Assembly (NCBI RefSeq): GCF_030704535.1
Contig: NC_081821.1
Coordinates: 5,781,001 to 5,845,000 of the forward strand
Direction: 5' to 3'
DNA from: Vitis vinifera
Lineage: Eukaryota > Streptophyta > Magnoliopsida > Vitales > Vitaceae
Length of the DNA stretch: 64,000 bases
The notes under the pieces are model-generated. The model was not told the origin of the DNA. It was given only the letters and a program-made list of their open reading frames with translations, and did not search any database. Shown piece by piece: positions 25,401-36,100 of this stretch. How positions within the stretch are numbered: position 1 is the stretch's first letter; every line of letters starts with the position of its first letter. Made by a program: the position numbers and the translations under genes.

Positions 25401-27848
25401 GAAGAGATCCCATAATTGCTAAGAACCAATTCTCTATTCTCTTGGTCAAGGAGAGCAATAGAGAACATTGGTTTTCCCATTTAGACATCATTAATAGCTC
25501 AGACAGGGGTTAGGCTATGTGTTGCCATTTGGATTTCTTTGATTCATTCTTTTGTTTGTGGTGCACTAGTGTGCTTCCTGAGCACTCAAGTATGATCCTT
25601 TTTGTCATTCACCTTTACATATAACACTTAATTTGCCTATTAAAAAAAGGGGTAATGGTTGTGGTAGTCGTGCCCATCAAAAAGTAGTTGTGGTAGTTGT
25701 GATGGCAACTAAGTTGTAGCAAGCAATAATAGAAACAATGGTGCAGCAGCAACAGTGTGGATGGGGCTGGTGGTGGTAGCAGTGTGCTGGCAGAGGCAGT
25801 AGCACTGATGGCTTTAGCAAGAGTTGAATACTAAATATCAGCAAGAGTTTTTCAGAGTTTTCACATATGTAGCAAAGATGGTATCAAAATCATAACTTTT
25901 GGATTTTATCATCATACGCTTAGTAGAATTGTATAAAAACTGGTAGCTCCAACTGGCTCTATGTACAATGAAGATTAATCCTTGAGAAATTGATTCAAAA
26001 CTCAAAAGCGATAAGAGAGTTGGATTAGCATTAGTAATTAAAGATCTCAACAACACAGAAGTTCAAGATTGCAAAAGCATCTTCATACAACACATCAAGT
26101 TTTGGTGATGTTACAATAGAACAAACTCATGGTGGGCGTCGCATATATTAGACCATAGAACAACCTTCAACAAAACATTTTCCACTTGAACTCTGGATAT
26201 CAAGGGATGCCAGTCTAGATTAGTGAAATAAAACTTATGAGTTTGGTTCTTTGACTTTCTTTCTGCAAATATAAACTAGATTCATTCAAAAAGGCTCTAA
26301 TAAAAATAGATTCCCTTCCTTTGAAAGATCTATAGGCAAAAATTTTATATTGTGAGGGGTGGAAAAAGAAGACAAAGGAGCAACGGAGAAAATATAAATT
26401 TTTTTTGAAATGATACTTCAAAAAGTCTAACCAGTCAAAGATAAGTACTGAGATTTAAAGAAAACAACTATATGGAACCAGAGAAGAGTTTATAAAACAT
26501 GTTGATAGCATAAAAGAAAGATAAGATTATAACTTAAAAAATAAGTTAATGGATGATTAATAATCACAACTGCAGGTTATCTCAAAGTAGACTCAGTCAG
26601 TCAAATGCAGCTGAAGTTTGATTAACTAGGGACAGGGCCCCAATTTTAAATAAGGAAATTCAACAAAATTTTGGATATTGTTACAGAACCAGACTAGCAA
26701 GTAAAAGTCCATACAACCATATAGGAGTAAGCTTCAAAAAAATGTGGGTGAACTATATTAATCCATGTGCCTGGGTATCTTTGAAATCTACCATGGGTAA
26801 ATATCCAGTAGAGAAGATAGTACATAATTTTTAGCATTCATGAAATTCTGGCTCTGCATCTCCATTGAGTATGAATATGGGAAAAGAGGACCTCCGACCA
26901 GTTCTCAGACGCACAGATGCAGATTTGTTATCATTTGGAACCAAAAAGGTGACAAACTAATAAAATTGAATTTAAGGTCACATTTGAATCATACATACAA
27001 AATGCATAAAGTAAAAGGATTTATTGGCGTTAAGAAAATGAGCATAGTTGTTGAAAGATCACCAAATCATCATTTGAAGCCTCCCTCTCCTAAAATTGGT
27101 TACTTGACAAAATACATCAAGACCTGACAAATTTTAGAACTGGAAAAGATAAATATATGGATATAAGATAGCCAAACCCACTTAGAATGATGAGGCTTCG
27201 TGAGTTGTTGAGTTGATATAACCTAACAAGAAACCATTACACATACATGTCCTAATGCAATAGCTTAATGACCCAAGCAGCAGAAACATTTTCTAAATGT
27301 CAAGCCTATAAAGCATACGCAATAGTCACAAAAGAACCCAACAAAGTGATAATTCATATCAGAACACTTTTCTGTACATTACAAAATACAAGCACAAAAC
27401 GCAGATTCAAACATCAAATCCAAAGCTTCCAATTCCTAAATCAAATCAAAACAAAAAAAACAAAACAAAAGAAAAGAAAACACCTTTTTATTCCAAAACT
27501 AATGAAAAGCATAGCACCAACGTACAAAATCTATCCAAACAAAATCAAGATAGGGTTTCAGACATTCCACCGATTAAATGGGCTTCAACAAAAAATAATC
27601 AGATTTATCAAATTGTAATCAATTTCAAAAGAGAAAAAAAACGTCCAATATGATCAAAGGAAATCAAAACAGAATCTGGGTCGCTACAGTCTTACCAGTG
27701 TCGGCTGTTCGACCCGATCCTCGTGATAATTATGCTGAACCATAAACAGAACCAACCCGGCAACAGAGAACAACCCAAGAAGCGCCCAGATCCAATATGA
27801 AAACCTCCTCCGAACCGGGCGCCGGTAATCAGCCGGCCGCCTCCGCAT
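13478..27848 (-). CDS. GAUT11: Galacturonosyltransferase, GAUT11-type (GT8 family), two exons
   Basis: Exon 1 is 27696-27848 and exon 2 is 13478-14932, giving 535 residues. Exon 1 encodes a short basic tail and one membrane anchor (about residues 18-36, starting YWIWALLGLFSVAGLVLF), the type II topology of Golgi glycosyltransferases. It ends CTG before a GTAAGA donor. Exon 2 follows a CTTCTTCAG acceptor in phase 0. The catalytic GT8 domain has the metal-binding DDD (361-363, in VVFLDDDVVVQKDL) and the HFNGNMKPW motif (498-506). The C terminus reads SHPYLQDCVTS. The family adds galacturonic acid to homogalacturonan in the Golgi. The N terminus, conserved LNFTEE block and whole length match my recollection of Arabidopsis GAUT11 (about 537 residues). 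An ATG at 14951 reads into exon 2 but lies upstream of the acceptor, in intron sequence. The intron is 12,763 bp and carries several element remnants. A decayed duplicate of part of exon 2 lies downstream at 12126. Confidence 0.93.
16570..18430 (+). mobile_element. LTR-like segment of an LTR retrotransposon, inside the GAUT intron
   Basis: About 1.85 kb with the features of a long LTR: several TTCGCAG-containing palindromic motifs (17050-17245), a TATA box (GATATAAATACC, about 17423-17434), and a following transcribed-type region with three copies of (A)CA.TTGGTAAG (about 17476, 17751, 17850). No second LTR and no coding domain were found, so it is a solo LTR or a fragment. It lies antisense to the GAUT gene. 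The ends are approximate; CTCAA occurs just before 16570 and again at 18405, but TG...CA ends could not be made to fit. Confidence 0.6.
18590..19320 (-). mobile_element. L1-type LINE reverse transcriptase fragment
   Basis: Minus-strand frames, shifting several times, read CWDCWKILKWDIIRGLGEFQ and EDFRPINLIMSFCKIIA. These correspond to the conserved FCWDFVK and LKDFRPISLVGGLYKLLAK blocks of plant L1 reverse transcriptases. Many stops are present. A short duplicated segment (GTCTTCCTTGAGTTAGA) flanks an A-run at about 18790-18805. Confidence 0.7.
19528..19838. repeat. 154-bp tandem duplication
   Basis: AATAAACATCCATCACTTAG occurs at 19531 and 19685, and the copies stay nearly identical through CAAACAATTGTCTGATTGAG. 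Confidence 0.9.
20158..20295. repeat. Degenerate ~38-bp tandem repeat
   Basis: About three and a half units built on TCTAAAAGACAATTT...GACTTCATCTG follow one another. Units are strongly diverged. Confidence 0.55.
20363..20860 (+). mobile_element. 5'-truncated L1 LINE, RNase H end with (TAA)n tail
   Basis: The plus strand reads AIEAETLALLNGMNLLVEGD, then a diverged stretch, then CWIPRLTNQVADLLAKSRFD. This is the RNase H-like C-terminal region of plant L1 elements and is followed by a 3' UTR and a (TAA)n tail at about 20818-20844. AAGTGAAACTATTCT (20363) before the element and AAGTGAAACTGTCCT (about 20846) after it look like a target-site duplication, which bounds a 5'-truncated insertion of roughly 470 bp. 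Confidence 0.75.
20807..21105. repeat. ~163-bp tandem duplication including the LINE tail
   Basis: AAAATGTTTGTTTCTAATAA with its trinucleotide run, followed by GAGTGAAACTGTTCTCC-type sequence and TTGTTCCATTATAGCACT, occurs twice (from 20806 and 20970). Confidence 0.85.
21106..25480. other. GAUT intron, no recognised element
   Basis: Short frames exist (for example 22246-22632 on the plus strand, Lys-rich) but none resembles a known protein and none shows gene structure. The GTTCAAACGCTGACCC-type motifs near 21330-21365 may be LTR debris. Nothing else can be supported. Confidence 0.35.
25480..25655 (+). mobile_element. L1 LINE 3' end remnant
   Basis: A T-rich 3'-UTR-like segment ending TTTGCCTATTAAAAAAAGG resembles the 3' ends of plant L1 elements. 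The coding part is missing. The call rests on tail structure only. Confidence 0.4.
25656..27695. other. GAUT intron, proximal part
   Basis: Low-complexity and unrecognised sequence running up to the exon 1 donor (GTAAGA read on the minus strand, 27695 downward). Confidence 0.35.
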
Positions 27849-29565
27849 CTTTCACCGATTCCTTCCACAATTCACCACCAAATCAAGATTCCACGACGAC
27901 CCATCACCCAGATTGGATCAAGAAATCACTGAAATGAGGTCGCCCACCGCGCAATCTCCCTCGGGAGTTTCACACACAACAAACACTAGTGCTTCCTATA
28001 TATCAACTCGCAGTCCATACACCTTTAACCAAGCATTAAAGATGGGCTACAAAAGGAAACGAAGAGTCATGAAACACGCTTAGAATCTTAAGATTCTGGC
28101 AAACAGTCGAAGGATAAAAGGCCTTCGAACGTGAGAAGATCACAATGGAGCTGTGAATTGGAAGCGGCAAAGGCAAAAATGTAGAGGTGTATAGTGCCAG
28201 TTACCAAGTACAAAGGGGCCAATTTTAATAAAAATGCGAGGGCCTCCACATGAAACCATGTGCCACTGGCCTTCTTCCATCATAAATTATACATATGCAT
28301 TTTCCTTTGCCTATTACTAATTTACTCTCCTTAAATCAGCATTCATTCTTGTACTCGATTTGTAGACTTTAGGACCTTGAATAAAAATCTTTGGCGAAGG
28401 AAACTGTTTTTTTATTCTTAAAAATAGAAAACTAAACTCAAAAGTCAAAACACATTTTTTGTTTTTTTTTTTTCTACAGAAAATAATGTTTTTTAAAATT
28501 TATTATGAAAATATGATATTTTCTGATAACATATTTTAATTATTTTTATCTGTTTATGTGCATTTTAAAAAATAATTATATAAAAATTAAAATATATTTT
28601 AAATATTTAAAAAAAAAATAATTTAAAATAAAATATTATGAAAATATGGTGTTTTTTGATAATATATTTTCATTTTTATTTATTTATTTTCACTTTTTAT
28701 TATTTTAAAAAATAATTATATAAAAATATCTAAAATCACACAAAAAAAAAAAGATTAATAACATTTCAAGTTCTCAAATGTATTTTAAATTTTTTTTAAA
28801 TATGAAAGTTTTTAAAATGGTTCTAATAATTGCTTTAAAAACATTCCTAAATAATCCCTAAAATTTGTTACTTTCTTGTATTCAAACATATATTTTTTTA
28901 AAAAAATTAACTTAAAAAATAATATTAAAACTTATTAGAAAAAACAAACAACACCTTACACTTATTTTGTAATGCTTATTAAAATTTTGGTCCTATTTTT
29001 CAACAATATTTCTTTTATTTTTATGCAATAAATGATATTCAAAGTTCAAACAAATATAAGGGGTGAGGAAAGGGGCTAACTTTTAGCAAATTGTGTAATC
29101 ACTAATAAATCATGTGAATAGTAATTTGACAAAATTGATGATAAGGATTAATGTTGCCATCTAATTCCATGTTAGATTAAGACAGCCATGTACGTAGTCC
29201 ATGCTTTAGCCAATTAGCCTTCTCACTGATTATGGTGGAATGACATGACTAAAGAAAATATCATACCCAATCAGATAAATTTCCTAATAATTAAAATAAT
29301 AGAAATTAAATTGTACCTGCAAACGTTGACTTTGTTTAGCTTTCATAGTATTTACTTTTCCATGGTAAAGTTGATCATCACCTCCTAATCTTTTATTTTG
29401 GACTATTCTATTTTCTTTGAAGTTTTTGGATTTCTGCATGCTATTGAAAAATGGGAACCAATAAAAAATAGTTATGTAATCACATAGCCATATTTTTAAA
29501 ACTTGAGTATAGCTTCTGTTCTTTCTATTTGTTTCATATTTTTTATATTTTAATATATTTTTGTA
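27849..29565. other. GAUT upstream region and AT-rich spacer
   Basis: 27849-28200 should contain the 5' UTR and core promoter of the minus-strand GAUT gene; its base composition is mixed. 28400-28900 is a very AT-rich repeat with an internal duplication: ATTATGAAAATATGATATTT near 28501 and ATTATGAAAATATGGTGTTT near 28635. No gene. Confidence 0.4.
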
Positions 29566-29989
29566 GGTATTTGATAAACCAACTTAACGATTTAAAGTGA
29601 TTTAATAACTTAATTTAAATTATTAAATAAATTAAGTATATTTGATAAAATAACTTAATGGTATAACTTAAAATCAAAAATAAAAATAATTAACTTCTAC
29701 TTAAATTCACATATTCATTTTACTTTTTACCTCATAATTATCTCCGTGATTTCATTTACAATTTTACAACCTTCAATGTTACTTGACCTCCTTTGTCCTA
29801 ATTATAATTTAAGAAGATGAATATGTCAATTTAATAATTTAAAATAAGTTTTAGATTAATTTTATCAAATAATGTTAATACTAAAAAATAAGAATTAACT
29901 AATAAGTTTTAAATTAACAATTTAAATATAATTTAACTAAAAGTCAACTTAATTCATTAAGTAATGAGAATTAATTTTTACCGAACACC
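29566..29989 (-). mobile_element. MITE-like element, single 424-bp copy
   Basis: Inverted ends: GGTATTTGATAAACC at the left, and GGTGTTCGGTAAAAATT at the right when read on the minus strand. Read on the minus strand, the element is colinear over its full length with the element inside the 59.3-62.4 kb array; shared blocks include AGTTAAATTATATTTAA and ATACCATTAA.TTATTTTATCAAA. There is no coding capacity. A target-site duplication was not evident. Confidence 0.75.
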
Positions 29990-31573
29990 TCCTAACTATA
30001 TACCTTAAAATTTCAAATCAATAGTTGGGTATAATATCAAAAAGGTACAATGTGATTTTTCATTTTTCATCTCTTTCCCTTTTGATCCTTTGATTTTATT
30101 TTTATATGATACTATGAGGGAGGAAAAAAAAAACAGTCAATGTGATTAATATAAGTGTATGGTTGTGACAGATTAAACTAACAGAGCTTACTATATTCCA
30201 AGGTCCCACAAAAAAAAAAAAAAAAAAAACACCATTTTCATCATGGTGTGGATATGGGTTCATATCATAATAGTGCATTTTTGTTGAGTCCCACCACTTG
30301 TTCATTTGTCATTTTTCCATTCAATTCGAACTTCCATTAATTGCAGACACCATGGTCTTCAATTACTTACAAGTAACCAATTTAATAGGCAGAGAATGTC
30401 CAAAATTAGAGTTTCTAGTATGTATGAGACTTTTGCATCTTTTTTCCTTTTTTTCAACTTTGATGTTTTTTTTAATTTTTTTAGTAATTTTCAATTTATT
30501 GTGGGGGCCCAGGGCAAAGAGAGGAAGTGTGAGCTGGGAAGGTGGCAAGGGGCATATACAATAATTGAATAAGGCAGCACCGACTTCGAGAGTGAAAATT
30601 TTTGCCTCATCAAATATATGGCTGTGAATATCTATGGACTTTGGACCTCGCTCTGTCAAATAAAAACAATTAAATTTACCCAAGTTTATTTTCGTATGAT
30701 CCACTCAAAGATCAACCCCGTAAATGCAAACACATCGAGAAGGTATATATAGAGTTTTCCTGTCCAATGTAAGATGTTACAATTTTTTATTTATAATCAT
30801 ATAGATATTATCCATTTTACGTCCAATGGGTTATTACGAATTTAAAATGAATCCATATGTTCATATGTCTACATAATTGAGAGGAATTCATATCTATATA
30901 ATGTTAAAAAAAAAAATTTATCTCTATCCTATATGTGATATGGCAATCATCTTTCATACAAACACAACATTCTCATTATGATCTTATACCAATAAGCAAA
31001 TATTCATTTTGGGGTAGAACAAACTCTCAAATCAATATGGATCATTATTTGTTTAGCCCAGCCAAAAATGTAATTTGTTTAGTCCTACAATCATATGTAA
31101 CATAACGAGGGATGACTATGATATCCTATAAGTAAAAAGGTTTATAATATTATATGTATATATAGATTCATTTTAATACTATAAACGCATTTTAAAATAA
31201 TATTTTTACGATTAAAAACAAGTCATTAATTATTTTCTATGATCAATTGCTCGTTCAATTTTTATTTTTTTTTAAAAGAAGATAAAGTTAACATTCAAGA
31301 GAGAGAAAAACAAATAAAATTAGAATATTTTTGTAATTTTTTATATGTATTTAAAAAGAAAACAAGAAAAACAAGGATTGAATTTAAAAAATTGGTTTTA
31401 CATGGGAGTGGATGGGGTGCAAGAATTATTTTGTGAAACCTGTTTTGGTGGCAAGTAGCTAACAAATTAGGCCAACCATCACTACAAAAATAGTTTTGTC
31501 CTCTTATACACGGAAAATATGCATGACTATTTGCCATGTTCCATCCCACTTCTCATTTAGTTATCCTTCAATT

Positions 31574-31576
<3 letters not shown>

Positions 31577-31611
<35 letters not shown>
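31577..31611. repeat. (AAT)n microsatellite
   Basis: About 11-12 uninterrupted ATA/AAT units. Confidence 0.95.
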
Positions 31612-31612
<1 letters not shown>

Positions 31613-32751
31613 TAATGTTTTGAATAAATAAAGTATCCCAAGATTTTGTACGTACGAATCATGGTGATAATACTCTTATAATAAACATTTCCTTCCATAT
31701 ATTATAATATTCCAAGAATATTCAAAATGCATATGAATAAACTTCATGATTATTCTTTCAAATGACCAAATAATATCCAAATATTAAACATAAATTAAGT
31801 TGTTGATAGTTCTTTTATCATGGGTTATACAATCATTAGCTCGATATTTTATGTATTCAATGAAAATTTTATTCATTCTTATCTTTTCTCGAAGTTTTTA
31901 TGTATGTTTACTTTGACCTATCGCAATAAATGCTCATAAGTCTCTCTATAAACCCAATAATCTTGACTTTGTTCCCTTGGGTCTCCTTTGGCTGAGAAAG
32001 CCTTAGTATTGACAATATGGATTAAGGAACAATAATCAACCCATCATTGTTAGGAGCATTAATAAAAAATTAATTTATGATATATGCTAAAGATTTGGAA
32101 CTACCTTTCCTTTCGGGCCTTTTTTTAACAATCATTCTTCATGTTATAAAATTAATTTTTTATAACATTTCTCTTAATATGCATTGATATTTTCTATTAT
32201 TTTAAATTGCTTTTATTTTATTTTCATATTCGACATAATGATGCATTTTAAGCCAAAACAAATAATTTATATTTTAATTCATTTTTGTGTTTAGTTTTAA
32301 TTTTATTTTGACAATTTTAATATTAACATAATGATGATTAGTGAAGACCAATAATATATCAATGATTTTTATTTATTTTTAACTCTTATTAATTTTAATT
32401 CATATTATTAATCATATTCACGTGGTGTTTATTAAATCATAAATTCTTAAATTAATAGGTGTCCATATTATTATAGATTTTACTTATTAAGTATTTACTA
32501 AATTTAAATACAAAAGACAGGAAAATAAGACATTTAATAAAATGTAGCTAAAAAGGAATTACCCATTTGACTTTTTTGACTATATATAAAACCATAATAA
32601 AGACATAATTTTTATTTTTTTTCTAGACGTATATGGTATTTTGATTTTTTTATTGAAATGTGATTGATTTCTAAGATCACTTCCTAGGCCTTTTATTATA
32701 GTCTCGGTAGAACAATTAGATGGCTTTTTTTTTTTTTTTTTGAAATGAGGC

Positions 32752-32753
<2 letters not shown>

Positions 32754-32794
<41 letters not shown>
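32754..32794. repeat. (AT)20 microsatellite
   Basis: An uninterrupted AT run of about 41 bp, roughly 370 bp upstream of the ER-ANT1-like start codon. Confidence 0.95.
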
Positions 32795-32797
<3 letters not shown>

Positions 32798-33162
32798 TAA
32801 TATAATATTGTTTTGAGAAGAAAATATATTTATTTTATTTTTCATATTTTAAATATTCCCACCTTAAAATGAAAAACCATAAAAATTAAAGACATCCCAA
32901 AGTGAGACTTTTTAATTCTCCACGAACAAGTGGTGGCAACCAGCCTCATGCGTCCAAAATTATATCTTCTTTCTCTTCAGGTTCGATATGGGGGTGGAGT
33001 GAACAACCCAAAGCCTCTGGAGGAAGAGTACAAATTTGTATGTACCACAATCTTCAATCAAAATCTGAACATTTTGGGGAGGGGTGAGTACATGGGTAAT
33101 ATTATTCTTCAATTTTGGTATTATAGGGGACCTTGAATTGTGATTGTGAGTGAATTTGCAGA

Positions 33163-36100
33163 ATGGGGGTGCGGAGGACGCAGCAAGAGAGATTCTCTGT
33201 AGATTTTGTGATGGGAGGAGGGGCAGCGGTGTTAGCAAAGAGCGCAGCAGCGCCCATTGAAAGAGTGAAGCTTTTGTTGCAGAACCAGGGGGAGATGTTG
33301 AAGAGGGGTCATCTCAAGAGGCCTTATATGGGCGTTGCTGATTGCTTTTCAAGGGTTTTCAGAGAGGAAGGAGTCTTGGCTTTTTGGAGAGGTAACCAGG
33401 CCAATGTCATCAGATATTTCCCTACCCAGGTATTTTTATGTTCTTTTCTATCTGGTTTTGTGTTTGGTTGCTTTATCTGCCAATAAATTTGGAGACGGAT
33501 TTGAGTTTCAACCCAGAATCCACAGCGGCAATTCCATGATAAAAGCAAATTGTTTCGTTTTGTTTTACGTTGTTTTTTTCCTTCTTCGGTATTCCATGAA
33601 ATTGGGATTCCGAACTTTGACGAATCTAAGTTGATTTCTTTTACATAGCTATGAATTCAAGTTGTAGATTGTTTGTTTGTTCTTTCAATGTCAGCGTGAT
33701 TGGGATTTTATCAAGGCTTCATATGGTTGCAGAGAAGCAGAAAATAAAATATTATTTTGAATGTAGGAAAATTTGTTTCCATTATTTATGGCCTGAAAAA
33801 ACATAAATTTAAACTCAAGAGAGTATCTTATGGTCATTTGGTTTAATGGAGGTGAGTTTTCGTCTCTAAAAGACGGGGAAGGAATCAAACATAAGGTTGG
33901 AAAATTTCTTTACTTTTGTTTTCTTTTTGTCAGTTTTCCCAAGAGTCAAAAAAAGGAGGGTGCAGAATTTGTTAATGCGTTTGAATTGAAAGTTTAGGTT
34001 ACAGGCACTGGTTTCTTTGTTATTGGTCTATGGCATAACAGTGTTGGACAACTGGGGCTTATGTGTCATGTGGATGTGTATGCACCTGTTGACTAGCAAT
34101 CAACCTCTTCTTTGGAGCTGGTCCAAAGTTAACACCTTCCCCCAACAAGCTTCCCTATTCACCAAATGACCTTGCAGCTGAAGAAGGAACCTCACCACAA
34201 AATCCAACTTCCAATCATTAAGATTCCTAGCAAAATGGAAGTTCCAAATCCCTTTTCCCTTCATTTTCTCCCACAAATCTGCTATCCATGCCTCTTTAGT
34301 CTTGGATAAAGCAAACAAAATAGGGAACATCATTTTCAAAGGCTCTTGAACACCAATTATCTCTCCAAAACTTCACTCTCTTCCCATCCCTAATAGCACA
34401 ACAAACTTTTAAGTTGAAGAAATCCCACTCCTTACTTATAGCTTTTCATATGTTGACCCCAAGAGGGTTTCTTACCTTACAAGACTACCACCCTCCTTCC
34501 TCCCCATACTTCCCCTTGATGACCTTCTTCCAAAGCGTATCCCCTTCATTTGCATAATGCCAACACCATTTGTAGAGAAGAGCTTTATTCATCAAAGAAA
34601 GCAAACGAACACCTAGCCCACCTTTTTTCTTTGCCCTATAGATGGATGATCACTTCACTAAGTGGGGTTTGTTCTCTAAGGCTCCTCCTCCCCAAAGAAA
34701 GTCCCTTTGAATTTTTTCTAATCTTAGCTTGACTGGTTTTGGAATGGTGAACAAAGACATGAAGTAAATTGGTAAGCTACAAAATGTACTACGAATTCGC
34801 GTAATTTGTCTCTCTTTAGAAATGTATTGTCTTTTCCATAAAGAGAGCCTTTTGCGAAATCACTACACAAGTTAGCTAGACTTTTCCATTGTATTCTTTT
34901 GGTTTTGATTATCAACTGAACAAATTTCTTTTGTACTTGATTACATTGCTCATTATCCAATCTCCATCTCTTATGTTATTGTTCCTTGGAAGATCGTATT
35001 CTTCACTACCCCTCTTAGTTATATGGGCCCTAATCACCACCTTTGAGTATACCTCTAAATCAAGAATAGAAAATTTATTCCATATAAATGGATTCAAACC
35101 ATCTAGGAATTGATTGGCCTTATGTCTCTTAGTAGAGATAAGATTTGAAGCAAAACAGGAAAGCTCGCTAAACTTTTACCTTAAACCAATTGTGTTAACT
35201 CATTCTCCTTTTGGCGCCAAATACTCTTAGGAAAGTAGTTCCCATAGAAAGCTTCCTTAAACTAATCCTAAACAATTGGTTTGTGACTTTCCAAAATCCT
35301 TTTCTCTATCCTCCACCAATGTTCAGCTTCCCTCACGAATACGAAGGTAGTGAAAGTCACTTTCCAAGTTTTGGAGCAACCTAAAACATCAAAAAGCTTC
35401 TCAATATTTAAAATCCATGAATTAGGCTTTGAAGGATTTGGCTTCCCCTTCAAGGAAGGAGGCTTAACTTCTTTAACCGCTTAAAGAAACCACCAGTGTG
35501 TTTGAATCTCTTTAGCTTAGGCCTAAGCCTTAGTGGTGAGTGTTTGGTGCTCAACCAATTTGGCCCAAGTATCCATAATGTGAGTCATCCCCTCAAGTGT
35601 CAAAGGAGGTACATCATTAGCCCTTAGTAAGACATCCACATTCCTAATGGTTCTAGAGGTGCCTTTTCCCTTGATGCCTAACTACTAGGGGAAGAAGTGG
35701 TGCATCTTGGGGCCATAAATATCTATTCATCATAAGGTGCACAAGGATTAGAGCAGAAGCAATACAAAAGGTTAGAACTAGAATAATCTGTTTATGAAAA
35801 GAAACTTAAACTTCATACGGAAGTGGAGATGATCATCATTTGGTTTCTAACCTAATCCAAACTTAGCTAATAAGTATACAAGACTATATTCTAAAACTCT
35901 AATACTACTTTGTAATGACTCGTTCCCTCCTATGTAAATATTGTTCACTTTGGGGCCGAGTGGGCCCTCATAGTCATAGCTTTAAAACACGCCTATCTAG
36001 TAAAAAGGGGAGCCCACCACGTGCTAGGCACTTCTTCCCCTAACCAATATGAGATGTCACAAATATTTTAGCGCCCTAACCTAAAGCTTAGGTAATTTTG

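Larger units (their letters stand above)
29990..33162. other. Spacer upstream of the ER-ANT1-like gene
   Basis: AT-rich with no gene recognised. It contains a poly(A) run (30208-30228), an (AAT)n microsatellite and an (AT)n microsatellite. The plus-strand gene starting at 33163 must have its promoter in the right-hand part. Confidence 0.4.

Noticed and set aside
27268..27618. 116-codon frame next to GAUT exon 1
   Set aside because: Low-complexity Lys/Thr/Gln sequence from an A-rich stretch; overlaps the start of the intron on the opposite strand.
30298..30704. Overlapping frames of 88-113 codons on both strands
   Set aside because: Derived from T-rich low-complexity sequence with no similarity to a known protein.
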